Shown here one piece after another: positions 1 through 6,554 of a DNA stretch of 10,010 bases. The position numbers and the translations under genes are program-made. The notes under the pieces are model-generated. The model had not been told where the DNA came from. It did not search any database and saw only the letters and a program-made list of their open reading frames with translations. Origin of the DNA: Oligoflexia bacterium (lineage in GTDB: Bacteria; Bdellovibrionota; UBA1018; CAIMNF01); contig CAIOKW010000158.1 in NCBI GenBank assembly GCA_903858975.1, positions 1-10,010 of the forward strand. The letters are read 5' to 3'. How positions within the stretch are numbered: position 1 is the stretch's first letter; each line of letters begins with the position of its first letter.

Positions 1-3000
1 AGCGTAAAAAGGAATCCCTTCGTAAGCTTGAAGGCGCAAATCAAAACTTGATGCGAATCAATGACGTTCTCGCAGAAATTGATCGTTCACTCGCAAGTTT
101 GGAGCGCCAAGCTCAAAAAGCGCGCAAATACAAAGAACATCGTGCAGAATTGCTTGAAAAAGAGACCACTTGGGGTCGCCGCAAGTATCAGGTTCTCAAT
201 CGACAAATGAAAAAGATCGATCAGGATCGAGAGGGGCTTGAGCACCTTTTAGTGGGACTTCGTGCAGAGCTTTCTCAATGTGAAATGAATCTTGAGTCGG
301 AGCGAGTGGTTCAACTCACGGACTCTAAAATCGTGGAACAACTCCAGGCTGAGGTAGAGCAATACTCTTCGGAGTTGACCCAGCATCAAAGTGCACTGGA
401 TCTCTCTAAAAAGCGCCAAGAAGATTTGAATCGTCAATTGGTTCAGCTTTCATCAGAAAAAGATCAAATTGAAGAAGAGCTTTCTCAGTATCGCGAATCC
501 ATTTCTACAAAGAATGAAGATTTCGTAGGGCTGGATGAAAAAGTAGAGGTGCTGACCGCACGTGCGGATGAGCTCAATTTGAAAGTGTCAGAGCTCCGCG
601 ATGCTTATAATGCAAATAAGCGCGAAGCGGAAATGAAGCGTCGCGAGTTCGTAGATCTGACTCAGAAGTCTTCTCAGAGTTATTCTAAAATCGCTGCCCT
701 AAACGAAAGAATTCAAGGTGCGGAAGCTCAATTGGCTCGAGTAAATGATCAAGGATCAGAAATTCGTTCTGAATTTGAAGCGCAAAAATTGGAAAGCGAA
801 TCCTTGATTGAAAGACTCTCTGAAAAAACTGAAGCCCGCGCACAGGCCCGCGAGGCGCTCGATGCGAAACGAGATGAAGTAAGCTCGCTTGAATCGCAAT
901 CAAAAGCTTCTCGACAGGCGCGAGATGCTGCTTTGAAGGTGCTTACTTCGGTGAGCTCTCGTTTGAAGAGTTTAGAAGAATTAGATCGTGCTCGCGAGGG
1001 CATGGCAAATGGACCGAAAAAGTTACTCGAATGGTCTCAAGAAAACGGTAAATCGTTCTCAGTGCTTTCAGATTTTATTGAGGTTGAGAGCGGATATGAG
1101 GCCGCGGTTGAAGCAGTGTTGGGTCATGCGTTTGAGCGCCTTTATGCTCAAGATGCAGATACAGCATTCGCGGCACTGCATTTCTTAAGAGAAAATGAAG
1201 CAGGAAGTGCCGCGATCCAAGTGGCTATTCCGAATCTCGATTCTAAAGAGAGAGCGAACTACAACCCGCTTCGCAAATTCGTGCGCCTTTTGACTCCAGA
1301 AGGACAAACCGCTGAAAGTGCTCAAACGGTTCACGGCTTGATCGAGTGTCTCGTTTCATCAGTTGAGGTACTTGAAGAAGTTCCAGCCATGGGAGATATC
1401 AAGACCTACCAATCTCAGGGCATTAGCTTCGTCACTCGCAATGGAATTTGGTTTGATTCAAATCAAGGTGTGCTTTTCGGCGGAAGTGCCGAGAGTGATC
1501 AAGCGGGCTCGATTCTCGCTCGCAAGCGAGTCATTCAAGAGCTTAAAGTAGAATCAGAAGCTGCAGAAGTAAGCCATCTTGATGCTGAAAACACAGCCAA
1601 TGCACTGATGCTTGATCTTGAAAATGCTCAGATGGAGTTGAAACAGCTCTCTCAGGTGAAGAGCGATCTTGAAGTGGAAGTCAGCTCCCTTGAGAAGGAA
1701 AAGGCTCAACTCGAGCGCAAGCTTTCTGACATGGAACGCTCCATGGTGCGCTTTACAGATGACACTGCTAAGTTTGAAGATCAGATTTCAACGGCAAGAA
1801 GTGAAATTTTGGATCTAGAGGGATCATTAGTTGAGATTGCGGAGACTCGCGTTTCTTTAGAGTCTTGGATCCAAGAACACGAAGCAAAACTTTCTGAAAA
1901 GGATGAAGACCTTCGTTCATCTGAACAAGAGCTTCAAATGATTCGCATTCAAGAAGCTTCTGAAAAAGAGCGCAAAAACTCACTCAAGAAAGAGCTCGAA
2001 ACCGAACAGCGCTACCTCCAGGATCGTGAACGTCGTATGGGTGAAGTAGAGCGTTTGCTTGAATCATTCGATCAAGATCGCTCTCAGTATTCTGATGGCG
2101 ATAGCGAACATGAACACGAGATCTTGCGTTTGACTCGTATGCTGGGCGAAAAACGCGAAGAGCTTTCAGTGCTTCGCGATCGCTTAGAGCAGGCAAATTC
2201 TTTGGTTACGACTGGAATGGAGCGTATTCGTGAACTCCATAAGTTGGGCGACGATAAGACTAAAGCAGTGACCCAATTTGCAATTGATCTTGAGCGCATC
2301 ATGAGTGAGCTCAATCATCTGAAAGCAAATATGGAAGAAAAGTATGGCGTCGGATGCCTTGAGGAGTCTCAGGGGCTTTCCATTCAAGAAGAAATGACTG
2401 ATCCGGTGGTCACTCTTGAAATGTCTGAAGAGGATGAAAAGTCACTTCATATGGAAGTGGAAGAGCTTCGTGAAAAAATTCGTCGCCTCGGCGAAGTGAA
2501 TACCATGGCGGTAGAAGAGTATGAAGATATGCAAAAGCGCCATGAGCATCTCTTCAAAGAGAAGAATGATCTGGAAGCGTCGATGCAGAATTTGAATGAA
2601 GCCATTGAGCACATCAATAAAACTTCTGAAGAGCGTTTCCAAAAGGCATTCGAAGCTATTTCAATTCGCTTTGAGAAACTATTTCCGATTATTTTCGGTG
2701 GGGGCCAGGCTCAGCTTTCTTTGGTTTATCCAGAGGGTTCTACCGATATTATGGATGCAGGAGTGGATATTCTAGCTCAACCTCCAGGCAAGAAGATCTC
2801 TAACATGACCTTGCTTTCAGGGGGAGAGAAGGCGCTGACCGCTCTTTCAATGATTTTCGCCATCTTCATGGTGAAGCCATCTCCATTCTGTATTCTGGAT
2901 GAGGTTGATGCGCCATTGGATGATGCAAACATTGGTAAGTTCAACGCGCTCGTGCGTGAGATGTCTGCCAAGTCTCAGTTCATTCTTGTGACTCACAATA

Positions 3001-3089
3001 AGAAGACCATGGAGTTGAACGACACTCTTTATGGAGTGACAATGGAGGAGCCAGGTGTTTCTAGAATGGTTTCCATCCAGCTTCAATAA
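1..3089 (+). CDS. smc: Chromosome partition protein SMC (condensin subunit), 5' end cut by window edge
   Basis: SMC is the ATPase subunit of bacterial condensin. It dimerises through a hinge and compacts and segregates the nucleoid together with ScpA/ScpB. The frame is open from base 3, so the start and the N-terminal head with Walker A lie to the left; roughly 160-170 residues are missing if the family length of about 1,180 holds. Visible from base 48 (residue 1 of this count): the end of the head and first coiled coil (NDVLAEIDRSL..LERQAQKARKYK), a long Gln/Glu/Lys-rich coiled coil to about residue 315, the hinge at about 319-480 (includes FGGSAE), the return coil, and the C-terminal ATPase head. 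The head carries the ABC signature LLSGGEKALTALS from residue 922, Walker B FCILDEVDAPLDD from 947, and the switch histidine in LVTHNKKTM. The base-48 TTG and base-51 ATG are internal codons, not starts. The stop TAA is at 3087-3089 and the last 35 bases are shared with lolA. The assignment is secure. Confidence 0.97.
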   Translation, partial: RKKESLRKLEGANQNLMRINDVLAEIDRSLASLERQAQKARKYKEHRAELLEKETTWGRRKYQVLNRQMKKIDQDREGLEHLLVGLRAELSQCEMNLESERVVQLTDSKIVEQLQAEVEQYSSELTQHQSALDLSKKRQEDLNRQLVQLSSEKDQIEEELSQYRESISTKNEDFVGLDEKVEVLTARADELNLKVSELRDAYNANKREAEMKRREFVDLTQKSSQSYSKIAALNERIQGAEAQLARVNDQGSEIRSEFEAQKLESESLIERLSEKTEARAQAREALDAKRDEVSSLESQSKASRQARDAALKVLTSVSSRLKSLEELDRAREGMANGPKKLLEWSQENGKSFSVLSDFIEVESGYEAAVEAVLGHAFERLYAQDADTAFAALHFLRENEAGSAAIQVAIPNLDSKERANYNPLRKFVRLLTPEGQTAESAQTVHGLIECLVSSVEVLEEVPAMGDIKTYQSQGISFVTRNGIWFDSNQGVLFGGSAESDQAGSILARKRVIQELKVESEAAEVSHLDAENTANALMLDLENAQMELKQLSQVKSDLEVEVSSLEKEKAQLERKLSDMERSMVRFTDDTAKFEDQISTARSEILDLEGSLVEIAETRVSLESWIQEHEAKLSEKDEDLRSSEQELQMIRIQEASEKERKNSLKKELETEQRYLQDRERRMGEVERLLESFDQDRSQYSDGDSEHEHEILRLTRMLGEKREELSVLRDRLEQANSLVTTGMERIRELHKLGDDKTKAVTQFAIDLERIMSELNHLKANMEEKYGVGCLEESQGLSIQEEMTDPVVTLEMSEEDEKSLHMEVEELREKIRRLGEVNTMAVEEYEDMQKRHEHLFKEKNDLEASMQNLNEAIEHINKTSEERFQKAFEAISIRFEKLFPIIFGGGQAQLSLVYPEGSTDIMDAGVDILAQPPGKKISNMTLLSGGEKALTALSMIFAIFMVKPSPFCILDEVDAPLDDANIGKFNALVREMSAKSQFILVTHNKKTMELNDTLYGVTMEEPGVSRMVSIQLQ
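3044..3050 (+). promoter_or_regulatory. Strong Shine-Dalgarno inside smc that sets the lolA GTG start
   Basis: GGAGGAG lies in the last codons of smc, four bases before GTG at 3055. The lolA frame is closed upstream by a TGA at 3037-3039 and offers no other ATG, GTG or TTG before the end of the signal peptide. The site therefore decides the start and indicates translation of lolA from the smc transcript. Confidence 0.75.
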
Positions 3090-3723
3090 TTTAGCTTTCA
3101 TTTCATTCGGAGTAGGATTCGTTTCGGTCGCAAGTGCCGAGGTGAGTCTTCCTCCGCTGATGAAAGAGGTTCAGAGTCAGTACCAGAAATCAGCCGGAAT
3201 TGAGGCTAAATTTAGCCAATTGACGGATGTGAAGGCTACGAAGCAGGTAAAGAAGGCGAAGGGTCGCATTTGGATTAAGCGCCCCAACAAGCTTCGCTGG
3301 GAAACGCTCGAGCCAGATCCAAATATCTTGGTGAGTGATGGAAAGACCTTTTGGTTCTACACGCCCCCTTTTGATTCAAGTGAGCGCGGACAAGTGATCA
3401 TTAAGAAGACCGCTCAAGTCCAAACCCAATTTTTGAATGCGCTCTTGAGTGGAGCGTTTGATTTTGGAGCCGGATCAGTTTCCATTGAAGACAAGATGAG
3501 AGGCACTTTCTTGCTGAAGCCTAAATCCGGCACCGCCGGAGATGTGCTCAGTGCCGAGATCGAGATTGATTCGATGAAGCGCACGATTAAGAAGGTCGTT
3601 CTCACTCATGCGAGCGGCAATCGAACTGAGATCAATCTAGAAGAGATCAAACTTCCGTCCAAACTGGATGAAACTCTCTTTCGTTTCATTCCAGACAAGA
3701 ATACCGACAAGATCGTCGAATAA
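3055..3723 (+). CDS. lolA: Outer-membrane lipoprotein carrier protein LolA
   Basis: LolA is the periplasmic chaperone that takes lipoproteins from the LolCDE transporter and hands them to the outer-membrane receptor. The 222-residue product starts with GTG behind a strong ribosome site. An uncharged hydrophobic stretch (about residues 13-26) ends in a signal-peptidase I-like ASA before E29. The mature part shows the LolA pattern: an N-terminal helix (MKEVQSQYQKSAGIEAKFSQ), then strands KGRIWIKRPNKLRWE and NILVSDGKTFWFYTPP, and a C-terminal FRFIPDKNTDKIVE. The length fits the family, about 200 residues plus signal. It overlaps smc by 35 bases in another frame, so the two are probably co-transcribed. 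Oddly, the leader's n-region (MFLEWFPSSFNN) has no Lys or Arg and one Glu, although signal peptides normally start positively charged. The LolA family call is strong; the exact N-terminus is the only doubt. Confidence 0.92.
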   Translation: MFLEWFPSSFNNLAFISFGVGFVSVASAEVSLPPLMKEVQSQYQKSAGIEAKFSQLTDVKATKQVKKAKGRIWIKRPNKLRWETLEPDPNILVSDGKTFWFYTPPFDSSERGQVIIKKTAQVQTQFLNALLSGAFDFGAGSVSIEDKMRGTFLLKPKSGTAGDVLSAEIEIDSMKRTIKKVVLTHASGNRTEINLEEIKLPSKLDETLFRFIPDKNTDKIVE

Positions 3724-3725
3724 AG

Positions 3726-3762
3726 TACGCCTGAGCCCAGCTCAGAACTAAGCCCAGGCGTA
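3726..3762. terminator. Possible bidirectional terminator between convergent lolA and flagellin
   Basis: TACGCCTG (3726-3733) and CAGGCGTA (3755-3762) form a perfect 8-bp stem with a 21-base loop, just after the lolA stop and about 40 bases past the flagellin stop at 3801. Read on the minus strand the stem is followed by CTTTATT, so it suits the flagellin better. On the plus strand there is no clear T-run. A competing hairpin CTGAGC/GCTCAG (3731-3745) and a third pairing AGCCCA/TGGGCT (3751-3756 with 3769-3774) use overlapping bases. Confidence 0.5.
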
Positions 3763-3800
3763 TTGGTATGGGCTTGTGGACGGTTAAAATGAATTGAATC

Positions 3801-4634
3801 CTAGAGTAGCTTCAACGCCATTTGAGGAGCTGCATTGGCTTGCGCAAGGACCGAGACTCCTGCTTGTCTCAGAATTTGTTTCTGAGTCATGGCGGTTGCC
3901 TCTTCTGCGATATCCGCATCCGCAATTCGGGATCGCGCATTCGCTAAATTTTCCTTCGCAATAGCTAGGGTGTTGGTGGTGGATTGGAGTTTGTTCTGCA
4001 TGGCTCCGAGTCCCGCTCTCGCTCCTGTGACCGAGGCGATGGCTTCATCTAAGTTATCAATCGAGTCTCTTGCGGAGCTGATTGATTTTGCAGAAATTCC
4101 CGCAATCCCAAGCTTGTTCGAGCGAACGTCATAGTCCTTCACGGAGAATTGAATTCGGTCGGCAGCATTGTTTCTGGCGCCTACTTGAAACTCGAGTGAG
4201 TCCTTGTTGGCTTGCCCGTTTAAAAGCGGGGTGCCGTTGAAGTTGGTGACGTTTGCGATTCGATCCACCTCTTCTTTTAAGCTTTGGTATTCTTTGTCGA
4301 TGAATCCTCGCTCACGGTCTCCGATGGTATCAGAGGAAGCTTGGATCGACAGTTCTCTTAAGCGAGTGAGGATGTTTCCGACCTCTGATAGGCCGCCCTC
4401 TGCCACTTGAATAAACGAGATCCCGTCATTTGCGTTCCGCTCTGCTTGTTTTAATGAGCGAACTTGTGCATGAAGGTTTTCTGAAATGGATAATCCGGCT
4501 GCATCGTCTCCTGCTGAAGTGATTCGATTTCCGGAAGCGAGTCTGCTAAAGATCTTCTGCTCTTCGATACTTGTTTTTGACAAGTTTCGTTGAGCCGCCA
4601 TGGAGGCGATATTGGTTCCAATGCGTAATCCCAT
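3801..4634 (-). CDS. Flagellin, copy 1 (downstream of the pair)
   Basis: Flagellin is the filament subunit exported through the flagellar type III apparatus. The 277-residue protein has the conserved N-terminal D0/D1 region (MGLRIGTNIASMAAQRNL; SGNRITSAGDDAAGLSIS at 34-51; RNANDGISFIQVAEGGLSEVGNILTRLRELSIQ at about 67-98). It also has the conserved C-terminal D1/D0 region (GAMQNKL..LAIAKENLANARSRIADADIAEEA..QILRQAGVSVLAQAN, 210 to the end). Only about 60 residues lie between them, so there is no D2/D3 outer domain. Start ATG at 4632-4634 has a modest upstream AAAGGG (4643-4648), and a sigma-28-like promoter candidate sits at 4702-4727. The stop is TAG at 3801-3803 and the protein ends in LL, without the extra Gly of its neighbour. 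The same-length paralogue lies 271 bases upstream on the same strand. It could be named fliC or flaA-like; a specific paralogue name cannot be given from sequence alone. Confidence 0.96.
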   Translation of the reverse strand: MGLRIGTNIASMAAQRNLSKTSIEEQKIFSRLASGNRITSAGDDAAGLSISENLHAQVRSLKQAERNANDGISFIQVAEGGLSEVGNILTRLRELSIQASSDTIGDRERGFIDKEYQSLKEEVDRIANVTNFNGTPLLNGQANKDSLEFQVGARNNAADRIQFSVKDYDVRSNKLGIAGISAKSISSARDSIDNLDEAIASVTGARAGLGAMQNKLQSTTNTLAIAKENLANARSRIADADIAEEATAMTQKQILRQAGVSVLAQANAAPQMALKLL

Positions 4635-4642
4635 ACTAAATG

Positions 4643-4648
4643 CCCTTT
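4643..4648 (-). promoter_or_regulatory. Weak ribosome-binding site of flagellin copy 1
   Basis: On the minus strand AAAGGG stands eight bases before the ATG at 4634. It matches only about four bases of the anti-Shine-Dalgarno, clearly weaker than the GAGGAGG in front of flagellin copy 2, which suggests lower translation of copy 1. Confidence 0.4.
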
Positions 4649-4701
4649 CGTCCTACGCTGTTCCCGTTTTGCGTGCCCGGCCCCCCTTAAGAACCGAGAC
4701 T

Positions 4702-4727
4702 TTATTGACGCCCTCAGGACCAGTTTA
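4702..4727 (-). promoter_or_regulatory. Candidate sigma-28 (FliA) promoter for flagellin copy 1
   Basis: On the minus strand TAAA (4724-4727) is followed after 14 bases by GTCAATAA (4702-4709). The known sigma-28 consensus is TAAA-N15-GCCGATAA, so the -35 core matches fully, the -10 matches 6 of 8, and the spacing is one short. The predicted leader is about 60 bases and contains a run of six G (plus-strand C at 4681-4686). Supported by position and partial match only. Confidence 0.4.
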
Positions 4728-4854
4728 CGAAACTTTTTGGCTTGATGCACCAAAAAAGTTGAGCAATTTAGTATATTTTTTTAATTGTAATAGTATTAAT
4801 GAGTTAGCTTGTTATTTGCAAGTAAAGTCATCGCAATGCAAAGAAAATAAGGAA

Positions 4855-4882
4855 GGGAGGAGGGGTTTTAATCCCTCCTCCC
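4855..4882 (-). terminator. Intrinsic terminator of flagellin copy 2
   Basis: GGGAGGAGGG (4855-4864) pairs perfectly with CCCTCCTCCC (4873-4882) across an 8-base loop, giving a 10-bp, very GC-rich stem. On the minus strand the stem is followed by the T-rich stretch TTCCTTATTTTCTTT (4840-4854). It begins 23 bases after the flagellin stop at 4906. A second hairpin, CCTGAA (4881-4886) with TTCAGG (4893-4898), overlaps its first arm. On the plus strand there is no T-run, so it works in the minus direction. Confidence 0.85.
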
Positions 4883-4905
4883 TGAAAGCCTATTCAGGTT
4901 TTCAA

Positions 4906-5739
4906 TTATCCTAAGAGCTTAAGAGCGCCCATTGCATTGTTGTTGGCTTGACTGAGGACCGCTGTGCCTGCTTGAGAGAGAATGTTCGACTTGGTGAGTT
5001 CCGAAGTCTCTGAAGCAATGTCCACATCATAGATGCGGCTTTTCGCAGCAGACAAGTTCTCTTCATAGATCGAGAGGTTGCTCACGCTTGCGGTTAAGCG
5101 GTTTTGAAGTGCGCCGACTTCAGAGCGGTTTTCAGACAGAGTCTTGATCGCGCCATCAATTTTTTCAAGATTGTCTTGAGCTGCTTCTTTAGTCAGGGTG
5201 TTCACATCATGTACGCCGAGTGATTTCGCACTCACGTTCAATTTTTGAACATCATAGCTAAAGCGATCGTGTTCAGGTGAGTTGTTCAATCCAATTTGGA
5301 TTTCCAATTTATCACCCTTACCTGAAAGCAACTTTCTTCCGTTGAACTCAGTCGTTTCTGAGATTCGATCGATTTCTGAACGTAACTGAGTCATCTCTTT
5401 ATTGATGAATCCTCGTTCCTTATCGCCGATAGTATCAGAAGCGCCTTGGATCGAAAGTTCTCGGAAACGAGTCAAAATGTTTCCAATTTCGTTCATTCCG
5501 CCTTCGGCCACTTGAACCATGGAAATACCATCGTTCGCGTTTCGACCATCTTGGCGTAATGAGCGGATGTCCGCTTTCATTTTTTCGGCAATTGCCAAAC
5601 CAGCTGAGTCATCTGCTGCTTTTGCAATCCGAGTTCCTGAAGATACCTTCTCCAAGCTTGCTTGTTGTTTCGCATTGGACACGCCCAAATTTCGCTGAGC
5701 TGCCAGTGATTGTACGTTCGTATTAATTCTTAAACCCAT
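4906..5739 (-). CDS. Flagellin, copy 2 (upstream, probably the stronger-expressed one)
   Basis: A second 277-residue filament subunit. The N-terminal D0/D1 region reads MGLRINTNVQSLAAQRNLG, then SSGTRIAKAADDSAGLAIAEKMKADIRSL and RNANDGISMVQVAEGGMNEIGNILTRFRELSIQGASDTIGDKERGF (about 67-112). The C-terminal part reads VGALQNRLTASVSNLSIYEENLSAAKSRIYDVDIASETSELTKSNILSQAGTAVLSQAN and ends KLLG. As in copy 1, the centre is short and there is no outer D2/D3 domain. It shares the blocks around residues 67-115 almost unchanged with copy 1 but differs strongly in the middle (about 135-200) and the last 45 residues. It has a strong Shine-Dalgarno (GAGGAGG, 5744-5750), a sigma-28-like promoter at 5860-5887, a leader of about 110 bases and its own terminator, so it is probably a monocistronic, well-expressed flagellin. 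Confidence 0.97.
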   Translation of the reverse strand: MGLRINTNVQSLAAQRNLGVSNAKQQASLEKVSSGTRIAKAADDSAGLAIAEKMKADIRSLRQDGRNANDGISMVQVAEGGMNEIGNILTRFRELSIQGASDTIGDKERGFINKEMTQLRSEIDRISETTEFNGRKLLSGKGDKLEIQIGLNNSPEHDRFSYDVQKLNVSAKSLGVHDVNTLTKEAAQDNLEKIDGAIKTLSENRSEVGALQNRLTASVSNLSIYEENLSAAKSRIYDVDIASETSELTKSNILSQAGTAVLSQANNNAMGALKLLG

Positions 5740-5743
5740 AGAT

Positions 5744-5750
5744 CCTCCTC
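5744..5750 (-). promoter_or_regulatory. Strong ribosome-binding site of flagellin copy 2
   Basis: On the minus strand GAGGAGG stands four bases before the ATG at 5737-5739. It is a nearly full anti-Shine-Dalgarno match and fixes the start. Confidence 0.85.
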
Positions 5751-5780
5751 GATAGGTCTGTCTCTTTTCAAAGACATGTT

Positions 5781-5801
5781 TGATTGTTGCTGATTGGTTG
5801 C
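5781..5801. repeat. Short imperfect tandem repeat in the flagellin copy 2 leader
   Basis: TGATTGTTGC (5781-5790) is followed directly by TGATTGGTTGC (5791-5801), the same unit with one extra G. In the mRNA (minus strand) this reads as a CAA/AUC-rich, probably unstructured stretch about 45-65 bases before the start codon. The function is unknown. Confidence 0.5.
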
Positions 5802-5859
5802 TGTACCATCAGAAGAGAATCTTGACTGTTTTAGTATGTCAAAATGCTCTCACTGGACC

Positions 5860-5887
5860 ATATCGGTCGGGTATTAAGAAAACTTGA
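5860..5887 (-). promoter_or_regulatory. Candidate sigma-28 (FliA) promoter for flagellin copy 2
   Basis: On the minus strand TCAAGTTT (5880-5887) and ACCGATAT (5860-5867) are 12 bases apart. Against the extended sigma-28 consensus TAAAGTTT-N11-GCCGATAA they match 7 of 8 and 6 of 8, with one extra spacer base. The site lies in the gap between the response regulator and the flagellin, and would give a leader of about 110 bases. It is the better of the two flagellin promoter candidates. Confidence 0.55.
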
Positions 5888-5912
5888 GAACAATTTGTCA
5901 GGAGTTTGGCGA

Positions 5913-6554
5913 TTAAGGTTTCTGAGTTCGAAAAGTCAGGAAATAGCCAAGTCCGCGCTTGACATTAAGGTATTGATTTAATTCTGGAATTTTCTTTTTT
6001 AGATTAGTAAGGTGGGTGTCGAGGTTATTCTCGGAAATCGAGGAGCCGGGCCACACAGCTCCCTGAAGTTCAGCACGAGTCATGCGACGTTGCGCGTTCT
6101 TCAGTGATTCAAGGATACGATATTCGGTTGAAGTGAGGTCAATCCACTTGTTCCCAGAATAAACCGCCTTCCGCTCATGATTGAGGGGGAGTTCGTCTGA
6201 TGTGGTTTGGAATTTCTCTAAGGTAGTCTTTAGGAAGGCATAATCCACAGGTTTTTCAAAAAGCCCGTTTACCCCTAAGTTTAGGGCTTGAATGCAATTC
6301 TCTTTAGATGCGTGAGCGGTCACGATCAGAATAGGAAGGTTGGGTTTCTTTTTGCGAATTTCAGGGACGAGGCTCAGTGTGCTCACATCGTGAAGTTTCA
6401 TTTCCATGAGCAGCAAGTCAATGTTCGGCCAGTCCAAACCATCCAAGTGATTGGACGGAAGGTGAGAGTAGTGATCGATCTTCACCCGATTCGGGAGGTG
6501 AGACTTTGCGAATTCAATCGTGTTGTCGTCAGTATCGATCCAAATAGCCTTCAT
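5913..6554 (-). CDS. OmpR-family response regulator with atypical receiver (phosphoacceptor Asp replaced by Glu)
   Basis: A 213-residue DNA-binding regulator. Residues 1-115 form a receiver domain and about 131-207 an OmpR/PhoB winged helix (LTSTEYRILESL; AELQGAVWP; NNLDTHLTNLKKKI; VKRGLGYFL). Aligned by motif spacing with OmpR, the switch Thr is T79 (LIVTAHAS) and the conserved Lys is K101 (FEKPVD), with the usual 28- and 22-residue spacings. The phosphoacceptor position in IDLLLMEMKLHD is E51 (codon GAA at 6402-6404) instead of Asp. The second acidic-pocket Asp is T8 (IDTDD). It is therefore probably not switched by ordinary phosphotransfer, or is locked in an active-like state. No histidine kinase is in the window. 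The ATG start at 6552-6554 begins the first beta strand directly but has only a weak ribosome site. It sits beside the flagellin pair, so a motility role is possible but unproven. Confidence 0.9.
   Translation of the reverse strand: MKAIWIDTDDNTIEFAKSHLPNRVKIDHYSHLPSNHLDGLDWPNIDLLLMEMKLHDVSTLSLVPEIRKKKPNLPILIVTAHASKENCIQALNLGVNGLFEKPVDYAFLKTTLEKFQTTSDELPLNHERKAVYSGNKWIDLTSTEYRILESLKNAQRRMTRAELQGAVWPGSSISENNLDTHLTNLKKKIPELNQYLNVKRGLGYFLTFRTQKP

Noticed and set aside
1..3089. RecN or Rad50-like ATPase instead of SMC
   Set aside because: The hinge with its FGGSAE end, the length of both coils and the C-terminal LSGGEKALTALS and FCILDEVDAPLDD motifs are specific to SMC.
4660..4690. GGGCACG on the minus strand as half of a sigma-54 promoter for flagellin copy 1
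   Set aside because: The GC-containing -12 element at the required spacing is absent.
4600..4914. Plus-strand open frame of 104 codons across the 5' end of flagellin copy 1 and the spacer
   Set aside because: It begins antisense to the flagellin coding region, runs through the promoter and terminator, has no ribosome site and has no recognisable protein pattern.
5822..5845. Perfect TTGACA on the minus strand in the flagellin copy 2 leader as a sigma-70 promoter
   Set aside because: No -10 resembling TATAAT lies 16-18 bases downstream. The sigma-28-like site further upstream fits better.
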